Shown here piece by piece: positions 56,381 to 64,000 of a stretch of DNA of 64,000 bases. A program made the translations under genes and the position numbers. The notes beneath the pieces are model-generated. The model saw only the letters and a program-made list of their open reading frames with translations. It did no database searches and was not told where the DNA came from. Each line of letters starts with the position of its first letter. The stretch's first letter is position 1. Origin of the DNA: Sulfuritalea sp. (lineage in GTDB: Bacteria; Pseudomonadota; Gammaproteobacteria; Burkholderiales; Rhodocyclaceae); contig JAIPCF010000004.1 in NCBI GenBank assembly GCA_021738385.1, forward strand, positions 1 to 64,000, in the 5' to 3' direction.

Positions 56381-57151
56381 ATGAGCGATTCGACCGCCGT
56401 ATCACCAGAGCCGACTTTGCCTGATGTACGCAAGGTTGGCTTTGGAGCACCCATCAAGTGGTTGAAACTGGGCTGGGCGGATCTTTGGCGGCAGCCGATG
56501 GCCAGCCTGTTCTACGGAGTTGCGATCGCAGTGACCGGGGCGGTGATTCTGACAGTAACAGCAAGCCTGCCTTTCTTGTTCGCGGCGGCCATCACCGGCT
56601 TTATGCTTGTCGCGCCGATACTCACGGCGGGTGTCTATGAGCTTTCACGCCGCTACCTGGCCAATGAGCCGGTAAGCCTGGTCGATTCCATGCTGGCCTG
56701 GAATCGCAATCTCTCGGGTCTGGTGGGCTGCGGATTTCTGTCAATAATGGCCGGTACCGTCTGGCAGGTGATATCCGCAGTGATAATCAGCCTGTTTTAC
56801 ACGGGCCGTCCGCTGGGTCCGCTGAAAATGATGATTGAGGTATTGATCAACCCCCAGCATTATCTGATGTTCTTCATCTATATGGGTGCGGGTGGGCTTT
56901 TGGCGGCACTGGTCTTTATTTTCAGCGTGGTTTCGATCCCAATGTTGGTCGACCGTCCTTGCGGAGTGCGCTGCGCCCTGATCACCAGTCTCAATGCCGT
57001 TGGCGAGAACCCGCTGCCCTTGGCGTTGTGGGCGGTCATTATCATGTTGCTCACCAGTTTGGGTTTGGGCACAGCGCTATTGGGCCTGATAATTGTCATG
57101 CCCTGGCTCGGCCACGCCAGTTTTCACGCCTATAAAGACCTCGTCGCCTAG
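56381..57151 (+). CDS. DUF2189 family membrane protein
   Basis: A 256-residue protein with about six hydrophobic segments (from residue 45 onward) and the DUF2189-type features WLKLGWADLWRQP near residue 28 and FVMPWLGHASFHAYKDLV-like end. Function unknown. The N-terminal tail TAVSPEPTL (residues 5-13) is encoded by repeat A copy 11, directly before the conserved part, so the repeat may have extended the N-terminus. Confidence 0.85.
   Translation: MSDSTAVSPEPTLPDVRKVGFGAPIKWLKLGWADLWRQPMASLFYGVAIAVTGAVILTVTASLPFLFAAAITGFMLVAPILTAGVYELSRRYLANEPVSLVDSMLAWNRNLSGLVGCGFLSIMAGTVWQVISAVIISLFYTGRPLGPLKMMIEVLINPQHYLMFFIYMGAGGLLAALVFIFSVVSIPMLVDRPCGVRCALITSLNAVGENPLPLALWAVIIMLLTSLGLGTALLGLIIVMPWLGHASFHAYKDLVA
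56394..56418 (-). repeat. repeat A, copy 11, in N-terminus of the DUF2189 gene
   Basis: CCGCCGTATCACCAGAGCC then GACTTT; one core mismatch (A for C). Translated AVSPEPTL. Confidence 0.8.
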
Positions 57152-57234
57152 ACGGTGAGGTGTTGCTCCGGAATAACGTCCCTACTTACAGGGTGGGAAA
57201 TTGAAGTCTCCCATTTCATCCCCAACTCCAGAAT

Positions 57235-59292
57235 ATGAATCCACTGCTTGATTTCAGCGGCCTGCCCCGCTTTGATGTTGTTCAGCCTGAACACGTCGCA
57301 CCTGCCATTCGCCAACTGCTCGTTGAACATCGTGAGTTGATTGATCGCCTGATCGCGTCGGACACTGCAGCGACATGGGATGACTTTGTGCAGCCCATGC
57401 TCGACGCGGGCGAACGGTTGTCGCGGGCCTGGGGAATTGTCGGGCATCTGCATTCCGTTAATGATGTCCCTCCCTGGCGCGAGGCCTATAACGCGTTACT
57501 GCCCGAGGTGTCCAGTTTCTACGCTGAGCTTGGGCAGAACCTCGCATTGTTCGCCAAGTATCAGGCCTTGGCCGCAGGTGCCGAATTCTCGCGCCTGTCG
57601 CCGACCCGTCGTCGGATCGTCGAGAACGAGTTGCGTGATTTCCGCTTGTCCGGAGCGGAACTCGCGGAAGACCTCAAGCCACGCTTCAAGGAGATTCAGG
57701 AAGAGCTTTCCACGCTCGGCGCGAAGTTTGCAGAGAATGTGCTGGATGCGACCAATGCTCACAGCGAATGGATAACGGATGAAGCCGGGTTGGCCGGTCT
57801 GCCCGATGACGCGAAAGCTGCCGCAAAAGCAGCCGCTGCCAAGGATGGAAGGGAAGCTTGGAAATTTACCCTTCAAGCACCGTCTTACATTCCGGTGCTG
57901 CAGTACAGCGACAACCGCGACCTGCGCGAGCGAATGTATCGCGCCTCTGCCACACGGGCTTCGGAGTTCGGCCCGGAAGAACTGAACAACGGCCCGCTGA
58001 TCGACCGTCTGCTCGCCTTGCGCAATGAAGAAGCAACAATGCTCGGCTATGCCAATTTTGCCGAGGTATCGCTGGCCACCAAGATGGCCGACGCGCCGGC
58101 ACAGGTTGCGGCGTTCCAGCGAGACATGGCTGCCAAAGCACGTCCTTTTGCAGAAAAAGATATTGCCGAACTGCGCGAGTTCGCTGCTTCCGAACTTGGC
58201 ATGAACCAACTGGAAAGCTGGGATCTTGCATGGGCCTCGGAGAAGCTCAAGCAGCAGCGCTACAGCTTTTCCGACGATGAGGTAAAGCAGTACTTTCCTC
58301 AGCCCAGGGTACTTGCAGGGCTGTTCCATGTCATTGAGACATTGTTTGCCGTGACGCTTACGCCCGATAGTGCGCCGGTGTGGCATCCAGCGGTACGTTT
58401 CTACCGGATTGAGCGCGAGGGTAAGCTCATCGGACAGTTCTATCTTGATTTGCATGCGCGCGAAACCAAGCGCGGAGGCGCCTGGATGGACGAAGCAATT
58501 ACCCGTCGCCGAGTCGCGAGCGGTGTTCAGACGCCAGTGGCCTACCTCAATTGCAACTTTCCGGCGCCCATCGGTGAGGGCAGTCAAAAGCGAGCCGCCA
58601 CCTTCAGTCACGATGATGTAATTACTCTGTTTCACGAATGCGGCCACGGACTGCACCACTTGTTGACGCAAGTCGACGAACTGCCGGTGTCGGGAATTCA
58701 CGGTGTCGAATGGGATGCGGTGGAGCTACCCAGTCAGTTCATGGAAAATTTTTGCTGGGAATGGGATGTGCTTAGCGGCATGACCGCCCATGCTGAAACC
58801 GGGGTGCCGCTGCCTCGCACACTCTACGACAAGATGATCGCGGCGAAGAACTTCCAGAGCGGCTTGCAGACCTTGCGCCAGATCGAATTCGGTTTGTTCG
58901 ATCTGCTGCTGCACAGTGAGTTTGTGCCCGGCGCAGGCAGCAGCGTCATGGATTTGCTGGCCGATGTGCGCCGTGAGGTGGCGGTGCTGGTGCCGCCGGA
59001 TTGGAATCGTTTTCCAAACAGCTTTTCGCACATATTCGGCGGCGGTTACGCGGCCGGGTACTACAGCTACAAATGGGCCGAGGTGCTTTCCGCCGATGCC
59101 TACGAAGCCTTCGAGGAGGCGGCCAAGTCAAGCGGCAGCACGCTTGATGCGGCGACCGGCGAGCGTTTCTGGCGCGAAATCCTGTCGGTCGGCGGCTCGC
59201 GTCCGGCGCTGGAATCCTTCAAGGCATTTCGCGGACGCGAACCCCAGCCGGATGCTCTGTTACGCCATAACGGGATGGCCCTGACGGCCTGA
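57235..59292 (+). CDS. prlC: oligopeptidase A (M3 zinc metallopeptidase)
   Basis: A 685-residue cytoplasmic peptidase of the thimet/M3 family. The zinc site HECGHGLHH lies near residue 465 with the third ligand Glu about 28 residues later (VEWDAVELPSQFMENF). Length is typical for PrlC/OpdA. It degrades peptides from signal peptides and other proteins. Repeat A copy 12 lies immediately after its stop. Confidence 0.96.
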   Translation: MNPLLDFSGLPRFDVVQPEHVAPAIRQLLVEHRELIDRLIASDTAATWDDFVQPMLDAGERLSRAWGIVGHLHSVNDVPPWREAYNALLPEVSSFYAELGQNLALFAKYQALAAGAEFSRLSPTRRRIVENELRDFRLSGAELAEDLKPRFKEIQEELSTLGAKFAENVLDATNAHSEWITDEAGLAGLPDDAKAAAKAAAAKDGREAWKFTLQAPSYIPVLQYSDNRDLRERMYRASATRASEFGPEELNNGPLIDRLLALRNEEATMLGYANFAEVSLATKMADAPAQVAAFQRDMAAKARPFAEKDIAELREFAASELGMNQLESWDLAWASEKLKQQRYSFSDDEVKQYFPQPRVLAGLFHVIETLFAVTLTPDSAPVWHPAVRFYRIEREGKLIGQFYLDLHARETKRGGAWMDEAITRRRVASGVQTPVAYLNCNFPAPIGEGSQKRAATFSHDDVITLFHECGHGLHHLLTQVDELPVSGIHGVEWDAVELPSQFMENFCWEWDVLSGMTAHAETGVPLPRTLYDKMIAAKNFQSGLQTLRQIEFGLFDLLLHSEFVPGAGSSVMDLLADVRREVAVLVPPDWNRFPNSFSHIFGGGYAAGYYSYKWAEVLSADAYEAFEEAAKSSGSTLDAATGERFWREILSVGGSRPALESFKAFRGREPQPDALLRHNGMALTA

Positions 59293-59293
59293 G

Positions 59294-59318
59294 TCACCGT
59301 CTCACCAGCGCCGACTTT
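59294..59318 (-). repeat. repeat A, copy 12, after prlC
   Basis: TCACCGTCTCACCAGCGCC then GACTTT, with GAGACGG as in copy 4. It sits between convergent prlC and the PilZ gene. Confidence 0.85.
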
Positions 59319-59333
59319 CGGCGCTCATCAATT

Positions 59334-59702
59334 TCAGGCGTCGCGCACCAGACTGGATAACTCCCGGTCGAGTATCGCCGGGTCACCGCTGTTGAGCTCC
59401 ACCAGTCGGCGCAGATGGGTGATGCTGTCGAGATCAATGCTTTCACAGCGCAGCCCGATGTGAGAGCCTTCCACGTGGGTGACTTTGGTCCACATGGTAA
59501 TGATCGCATCCGGTGCGAGTTCAAGCGACAAGCGGCACTCCTCGCCGGTTTTCCCGTGCCAGACTTCGGCGGCTTCGAGTAAGGCACCCTTCAGCGAAAT
59601 ATCCAGTAACTGGGCAAACGCCTCCCCATCATGGGTGGTCAACCGTACCGGAGAATGAAACACGGCACGCCAGAAATTGCGGCGCTCAGTGGATTTGTTC
59701 AT
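59334..59702 (-). CDS. PilZ domain protein
   Basis: A 122-residue single-domain protein. ERRNFWR near residue 6 gives the RRxxxR motif and LLDISLKGALLE near 35 gives DxSxxG, the two c-di-GMP-binding motifs. Later strands (HIGLRCESIDLDS) fit the PilZ barrel. The start at 59702 is chosen because upstream in-frame sequence is unlike PilZ proteins; it lies inside the end of the Cys-rich gene (17-base overlap), so expression is probably coupled. Its effector target is unknown; the MSHA pilus is one possibility. Confidence 0.87.
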   Translation of the reverse strand: MNKSTERRNFWRAVFHSPVRLTTHDGEAFAQLLDISLKGALLEAAEVWHGKTGEECRLSLELAPDAIITMWTKVTHVEGSHIGLRCESIDLDSITHLRRLVELNSGDPAILDRELSSLVRDA

Positions 59703-59874
59703 AAAGCGCTTTATTCGACAGGGCAACGCTGATATCGATACTTGTGAAGCTGGACTCGAGCGGGCATGAAGTATTTTTGCTGCAGTGATGCTCACGCTGG
59801 CACTCGACACGGGTCTGATCAAGCACCACCATTTGCTTGCAGACGGGGCAATGGTCAATCGGCGAATCGAACAT
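59686..59874 (-). CDS. small Cys-rich protein, zinc-ribbon-like
   Basis: A 62-residue protein, easily missed because it lies in frame within a longer antisense open frame. ATG at 59874 has an excellent ribosome binding site (ACGGAGG, six bases away). The sequence has CPVC at residues 9-12, then C25, HHC at 29-31, and C37, consistent with a zinc-binding fold. I recall similar small CPVC proteins in betaproteobacteria but cannot name a family. The stop lies within the start region of the PilZ gene. Divergent from xth with 78 bases between start codons. Function unknown. Confidence 0.7.
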   Translation of the reverse strand: MFDSPIDHCPVCKQMVVLDQTRVECQREHHCSKNTSCPLESSFTSIDISVALSNKALYEQIH

Positions 59875-59952
59875 GATGAACCTCCGTGTTTCTGTCTGGG
59901 CCATGTTGCTACTTTGATTATAGACGGTGCCTCGCTCGGGTATCATCCAGAC

Positions 59953-60741
59953 ATGAAAATTGCCAGCTGGAACGTGAATTCGCTCAAGGTGCGTCTGCCG
60001 CATGTCATCGACTGGCTGGCGGAGACTCAGGCGGATGTTCTCTGTTTGCAGGAAACCAAGATGGAGGATAAGGTTTTTCCCTACGCTGAATTGGAAGCTG
60101 CCGGTTATCGCGCCACCCATAATGGGCAGAAGACTTATAACGGCGTTGCCATTCTCGCTCGCGGCGAACTGGAAGATGTTAGCTTCAACATCCCCGCATT
60201 TGTCGACGAGCAAAAACGGGTGCTGGCGGCGACAGTCAACGGTGTGCGGATCATCTGTGCCTACATGCCCAATGGTCAGGCGGTCGGTTCCGATAAGTAC
60301 GAGTACAAATTGCGCTGGCTGCACGCCCTGACGGATTATGTGCGAGACGAATTGCAGCGCTGGCCGCAACTGTCCTTGTTGGGTGACTACAACATTGCCC
60401 CGGACGATCGTGATGTGCATGACCCTGTGGCCTGGAAGGATCAGATTCTGTGCAGTGAACCCGAGCGCACTGCGTTCAGACAGTTTCTCGATCTGGGTTT
60501 GGCTGATGCGTTTCGTCTTTTCGATCAGCCGGAGCGAATTTTTTCCTGGTGGGATTACCGCCAGATGGGATTTCGACGCAACCACGGCATGCGCATCGAC
60601 CATATTCTTTTGTCGGCGCCGTTGGCCGGGGTTTGCCGGGCCTGTTTGGTGGACAAGACACCACGGAAACTTGAAAGGCCTTCCGATCATGCGCCGGTGT
60701 TGGCGACGCTGGATATCGCGGCGGACTCCGGGCCGAGATGA
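59953..60741 (+). CDS. xth: exodeoxyribonuclease III / AP endonuclease
   Basis: A 262-residue DNA repair nuclease. KIASWNVNSLKVRL starts the protein; LCLQETK near 31, GDYNIAP near 150, and the C-terminal RIDHILLS and SDHAPV motifs carry the metal and catalytic residues. ATG 59953 is chosen over an upstream open frame. The Crp/Fnr gene starts within its stop (ATGA). Confidence 0.96.
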   Translation: MKIASWNVNSLKVRLPHVIDWLAETQADVLCLQETKMEDKVFPYAELEAAGYRATHNGQKTYNGVAILARGELEDVSFNIPAFVDEQKRVLAATVNGVRIICAYMPNGQAVGSDKYEYKLRWLHALTDYVRDELQRWPQLSLLGDYNIAPDDRDVHDPVAWKDQILCSEPERTAFRQFLDLGLADAFRLFDQPERIFSWWDYRQMGFRRNHGMRIDHILLSAPLAGVCRACLVDKTPRKLERPSDHAPVLATLDIAADSGPR

Positions 60742-61391
60742 ACATTGAGAGCCTGGTTGCGCTCTATCCGGTCCTGGCCCGGTTGCCGGCCGAACTGCTG
60801 CAGCGGATCGTCGATACCCTGAGGGTTCAGTCTGTGCCTTCCGGCGTTACGGTATTTGACGAGCGGCAGCCCTGTAGTGGATTTCCTTTTGTTCTGCAAG
60901 GCGCGATCCGGGTCGTCAAACTCAGCGCCAATGGCCGTGAGTTGCCTCTGTATCGCGTGGTGGCGGGCGAGAGCTGCATTATCACTTCGAGCTGCCTGCT
61001 CGGCCACGCAGACTACAACGCGCGCGGGGTAAGTGAGGGCGCAACGACTTTGGCCCTGCTGCCACGGGATCTGTTTGATGAAATGCTGGCTGAACCCGCG
61101 TTTCGCGATTTCATTTTTGCCTTGTTTTCCGAGCGCGTGGCTGAGTTAATGCAGTTGGTGGAAGAAGTTGCCTTTCGTAAGCTGGATCAGCGCCTGGCAG
61201 CGCTGCTGTTGGGCAAGGGACGCCTGGTGCATACCACTCACCAGCAACTGGCGGACGAACTGGGAAGCGTGCGCGAGATGGTCAGCCGACTATTGAAAGG
61301 CTTTGCCGAACAGGGACTGGTCAAACTCGGGCGCGAACAGGTGGAGGTGCTTGATCCCGGCGGTTTGCGCCAGGTTGCCTCTGTGACTTAG
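60738..61391 (+). CDS. Crp/Fnr family transcriptional regulator
   Basis: A 217-residue regulator. A cyclic-nucleotide-binding-like beta roll covers about residues 10-120 and a winged helix-turn-helix about 145-205 (THQQLADELGSVREMVSRLLKGF). No N-terminal Cys cluster of FNR is present, so it is probably not an iron-sulfur sensor of that type, although Cys49 and two Cys near 78-84 could be redox-active. It overlaps xth by four bases. The DUF2892 gene 69 bases downstream is a probable target, because a Crp-like site lies between them. Confidence 0.9.
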   Translation: MNIESLVALYPVLARLPAELLQRIVDTLRVQSVPSGVTVFDERQPCSGFPFVLQGAIRVVKLSANGRELPLYRVVAGESCIITSSCLLGHADYNARGVSEGATTLALLPRDLFDEMLAEPAFRDFIFALFSERVAELMQLVEEVAFRKLDQRLAALLLGKGRLVHTTHQQLADELGSVREMVSRLLKGFAEQGLVKLGREQVEVLDPGGLRQVASVT

Positions 61392-61397
61392 GTTACA
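61382..61397 (+). promoter_or_regulatory. Crp/Fnr-type operator before the DUF2892 gene
   Basis: TGTGA, six bases, TTACA; one mismatch from the Crp consensus TGTGA-N6-TCACA. It overlaps the regulator's last codons and lies about 63-78 bases before the DUF2892 start. Confidence 0.5.
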
Positions 61398-61459
61398 GTC
61401 AGGCTCGGGTGCTGGTGGTGTAATGACGCCACTAATAATTTACCCACAAGGAGTACATC

Positions 61460-61663
61460 ATGAAATTGAATGTCGGCGGCGTAGACCGCATCCTGCGCAT
61501 TGCTGTTGGTCTCGGACTGGTTGGCTGGGCTGCCATGGGCGGTCCGGTATGGGCGTGGATTGGGGTTGTGCCCTTGGCAACTGGGGCGATTGGCTGGTGC
61601 CCACCCTATGCAATGTTTGGATTCAGCACCTGTGCGATGAAAAAACCGCCTGAAAAGGCCTGA
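61460..61663 (+). CDS. DUF2892 small membrane protein
   Basis: A 67-residue protein with a conserved start (MKLNVGGVDRILRIAVG), two hydrophobic segments, and GWCPPY...GFSTC near residues 44-58. This matches the DUF2892/YgaP membrane-domain family, often found with rhodanese or Crp/Fnr genes in sulfur-metabolising bacteria. A strong ribosome binding site (AAGGAG) precedes it. Likely controlled by the upstream regulator. Confidence 0.9.
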   Translation: MKLNVGGVDRILRIAVGLGLVGWAAMGGPVWAWIGVVPLATGAIGWCPPYAMFGFSTCAMKKPPEKA

Positions 61664-61743
61664 GGCTAACCGGGTGCCGGCCGTTACGGCACCCCGTTGA
61701 CGGACCTCGCCGGGGAGCAGATGCCTCGGCCGATTTGTCCGTT

Positions 61744-62748
61744 CTAAAACTCGATACCGAGGTTGATCGAATCGAAAGTCTGGCGGCCGCCGGTGCTCCC
61801 GGAAGAAAAGAATTCTTCGCTGCGCTGGACGCGCGTTACGGATAGACGCACGGGGTCGATGCGCAGGCTGAAGCCGAGCGTGAGGTCGTACACATGCGGC
61901 CGATGTCTTACGCCGGGGCTGTTGCTAAAAACCGTGCCGTCGAGAAAGATGTTGTGAGCGACGAGCCGGTGGTCGAGGCCGGCGAAGACATACCATTCAA
62001 GCTCGTGTGAGCGCCCCGGCTCGATATCGTGGCGCATGTTCTGCAGCATGGCGCCACCGGGTTCGATGGTATCCGGGCCGAAGCCTGTCATGTGGCGGCC
62101 GAGGCGCAGGATGCCGCCGGCGCGGGCCAGTGTCATCACCGTGCCCAAAGTCACCCCGCCGTGCGGAATCACTTCCAGATCGATTCCTGACGGACTGTCG
62201 AGCGAGTATTTGCTCTTGGCCAGATAGGAAACCAGAAATGCTGGCTCGTTGGGAATCTGGTTGTGCCAGCCTAGAGGTTCGGGCGAGCCGATCAGCTTGT
62301 GCCACTCGGACTGGATTTCCCGGCCCAGGGCGGACGGCCCGACGATGCCGACATCAAGCTCGACGGTATCCAGACGGTTCTCTTTTGCGCGCTGGGCAAC
62401 TCCACCTAGATAGAGCCAGGCTGCCCAGGGGCGATCGAGCGGCTGCGGCGCGCTGATCTGAATCGACTTCGGTGTGTATAGGTTCTGGCCGACAAAAAGC
62501 CCGAGATGAATTTTGCTTCCGCCTTCCGGCGCCAGTTGCTTGAGCAGCTCCGTGGCGGGTAACTGGAGCAGGTCAAAAGGCGCACCACCGCCAAACTTGA
62601 TGCCGTTGGTGTAGTAGCGATCAGTGCGCGACAGCATGTCGTTCTCGACAAACAACTGAAGCTCGCTGCCCTCGGGCGGCCGCAGTGGAGCACTGATGGA
62701 CGGTGCCGAGGCAAACAGCAGTGCGAGCAGGGCAATCAGAAGACGCAT
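61744..62748 (-). CDS. lpxR: lipid A deacylase LpxR family protein
   Basis: A 334-residue outer-membrane protein with a signal peptide (about residues 1-19, ending SISA). The N-terminal FVENDMLSRTDRYYTNGIKFG contains the conserved Asn/Asp/Thr/Asp pattern of LpxR (DUF2219). The sequence ends in a Phe, as outer-membrane beta-barrels do (NLGIEF). LpxR removes a 3'-acyloxyacyl chain from lipid A. Enzyme activity is inferred from family membership. Confidence 0.87.
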   Translation of the reverse strand: MRLLIALLALLFASAPSISAPLRPPEGSELQLFVENDMLSRTDRYYTNGIKFGGGAPFDLLQLPATELLKQLAPEGGSKIHLGLFVGQNLYTPKSIQISAPQPLDRPWAAWLYLGGVAQRAKENRLDTVELDVGIVGPSALGREIQSEWHKLIGSPEPLGWHNQIPNEPAFLVSYLAKSKYSLDSPSGIDLEVIPHGGVTLGTVMTLARAGGILRLGRHMTGFGPDTIEPGGAMLQNMRHDIEPGRSHELEWYVFAGLDHRLVAHNIFLDGTVFSNSPGVRHRPHVYDLTLGFSLRIDPVRLSVTRVQRSEEFFSSGSTGGRQTFDSINLGIEF

Positions 62749-62784
62749 GAGAAACCGGCGATAAGAGGCAGCTTGAAGAACGCG

Positions 62785-63999
62785 CTATTCTACGTTGACG
62801 GTGGATTTCAATCCGCCAAGCCAGTTAAGTACGCCTAGCCCTGCGGCGCGACCACTGGCAAAACTGGCCGTGAGCAGGTAACCACCGGTCGGCGCTTCCC
62901 AGTCCAGCATTTCTCCGGCGCAGAAGATTCCCGGCATTGCTCTTAGCATCAGATGATCGTCGAGCGCGGCGAAGGCAACTCCACCTGCGCTGCTGATGGC
63001 TTCATCCAAAGGTCTTGGTGACAGCAGCTTCAGCGGCAGTGATTTGATGCGCGTCGCCAGCTTGTCCGTCGTGGCGAGATCGGCTGCGTCGGCGTATTCG
63101 TGCAGCAGCGCCGCTTTGACGCTGTTGATGCCGGCGTGACGACGCAGATGGCTGGCGAGTGAATCACGGCCCCGCGGTCGGGCCAGATCACCGGCCAGGC
63201 GTTGTTGTTCGCGCCCTGGAGCGAGGTCGAGATGCAGCGTGGCGCTGCCGGTGGCCTCAATGCAATCACGCAACAACCCGGACAGTGCGTAGATCAGGCT
63301 GCCTTCGACGCCATGCTTGGTAATCAGAAATTCCCCATCGCGCCGGATCAGGTTTCCGTCGGGAGTCAGGAAAGAGGCTCGGATGGCTTTGACCGGCGTT
63401 CCGGCGAAGCGATGACTCAGGTGTTCGCTCCAAGCCACGTTGAAACCGCAATTGGCCGGTCGCAGGGCTTGCACTTCAATGCCGCGCGCAATAAGCAACT
63501 GCGTCCAGGCACCATCCGAGCCCAGGCGTGCCCAACTGCCACCACCGAGGGCTAGTACCACGGCGTCGGGCTCGACCGTCACTTCACCTGCCGGCGAAGC
63601 AAAGCGCAAGCCGCGCCTGTCAGCGATCCAGCCTAGCCAGCGATGGCGGGGATGAAAGACCACGCCGGCACCGCGCAGTCGATGCAGCCAGGCGCGCAAC
63701 AGCGGTGCCGCTTTCATTTCCCGCGGAAAAACGCGACCGGAACTGCCGACGAAGGTTTCAACGCCTAGTCCCCGCGCCCATTCACGCAACTGTTGCGGGC
63801 CGAAGACGTCAAGCCAGGAGCCGACTTCTTTGTGCCGAGCACCGTAGCGGGAAACAAACAACTTCGGTGCTTCGGAATGGGTGAGATTCAGTCCGCCGCG
63901 CCCGGCGAGCAGAAACTTGCGACCGACCGAGGGCATGGCATCGAATACCTCGACGCGCTGGCCGCCGGCACTCAATATTTCGGCCGCCATCAGTCCGGC
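62785..63999 (-). CDS. FAD-dependent HI0933/BaiN-type flavoprotein, truncated by window end
   Basis: The start of this minus-strand gene lies beyond 64000; the frame stays open to the edge with AGLMAAEIL at the beginning, so the FAD-binding GxGxxG is outside. About 404 residues are present. Motifs include VGRKFLLAGRGGLNLTHSE, GRVFPREMKA, VLALGGGSW and the C-terminal IFCAGEMLDWEAPTGGYLL, typical of the HI0933-like/TIGR03862 family. The substrate is unknown. Confidence 0.88.
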   Translation of the reverse strand, partial: AGLMAAEILSAGGQRVEVFDAMPSVGRKFLLAGRGGLNLTHSEAPKLFVSRYGARHKEVGSWLDVFGPQQLREWARGLGVETFVGSSGRVFPREMKAAPLLRAWLHRLRGAGVVFHPRHRWLGWIADRRGLRFASPAGEVTVEPDAVVLALGGGSWARLGSDGAWTQLLIARGIEVQALRPANCGFNVAWSEHLSHRFAGTPVKAIRASFLTPDGNLIRRDGEFLITKHGVEGSLIYALSGLLRDCIEATGSATLHLDLAPGREQQRLAGDLARPRGRDSLASHLRRHAGINSVKAALLHEYADAADLATTDKLATRIKSLPLKLLSPRPLDEAISSAGGVAFAALDDHLMLRAMPGIFCAGEMLDWEAPTGGYLLTASFASGRAAGLGVLNWLGGLKSTVNVE

Positions 64000-64000
64000 C

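Noticed and set aside
57496-58701. Antisense open frame over prlC (about 401 codons)
   Set aside because: prlC is certain on the plus strand, with the zinc motif in frame; no supporting signals for the reverse frame.

Overview
The window reads as a chromosomal segment of an autotrophic betaproteobacterium. Form II RuBisCO with cbbQ and cbbO, a clustered Calvin cycle and glycolytic operon, an MSHA-type pilus locus and a betaproteobacterial proteasome homologue fit a Rhodocyclales/Nitrosomonadales organism, such as a relative of Sulfuritalea or Thiobacillus. The lineage is inferred from gene content only. Coding density is high and no rRNA, tRNA, CRISPR array or classical insertion sequence was seen.

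Layout. 1-952 is the end of a histidine kinase gene. 1040-16354 is a type IV pilus locus of MSHA type: prepilins, mshE, mshG, a PglL-like pilin glycosylase, then mshI to mshN. A small GxxExxY gene between inverted repeats sits between mshE and mshG. 16536-19573 holds a hypothetical gene and comF, divergent from bioB-bioC. 20141-27059 is the pyruvate dehydrogenase operon aceE-aceF-proteasome homologue-lpd, followed by a large gene of unknown function coupled to rpiA, then phoU. 30257-34352 is a minus-strand group: rsmE, a polyphosphate:AMP phosphotransferase, argA and yggX. 34449-40066 holds a thioredoxin-fold protein, a DUF1499 protein, a cbbR-like regulator and a GGDEF-EAL protein.

40105-54918 is the carbon fixation block: a CbbY-like phosphatase, cbbM, cbbQ, cbbO, fbp, prk, tkt, gap, pgk, pyk and fba. 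With rpiA this covers most of the Calvin cycle; triose-phosphate isomerase and ribulose-phosphate epimerase are not here. 54983-64000 holds housekeeping and accessory genes: psiE-like, purC, a DUF2189 protein, prlC, a PilZ protein coupled to a 62-residue Cys-rich protein, xth, a Crp/Fnr regulator with a DUF2892 protein, lpxR-like, and a truncated flavoprotein.

The most unusual signal is a set of three unrelated dispersed repeats. Repeat A is about 25 bp with core TCGGCGCTGGTGATACGG. It occurs about 12 times in both orientations, between genes and inside proteins in different reading frames. Repeat B is a stem-loop of about 60 bp found in two gene leaders. Repeat C is built from CACGG units: two loci are plain inverted-repeat hairpins, and at the third the same arms enclose the GxxExxY gene. 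The two hairpins look like emptied copies of the gene-bearing form. A second theme is c-di-GMP: an MshE-type ATPase, a GGDEF-EAL protein overlapping cbbR, and PilZ-type proteins.
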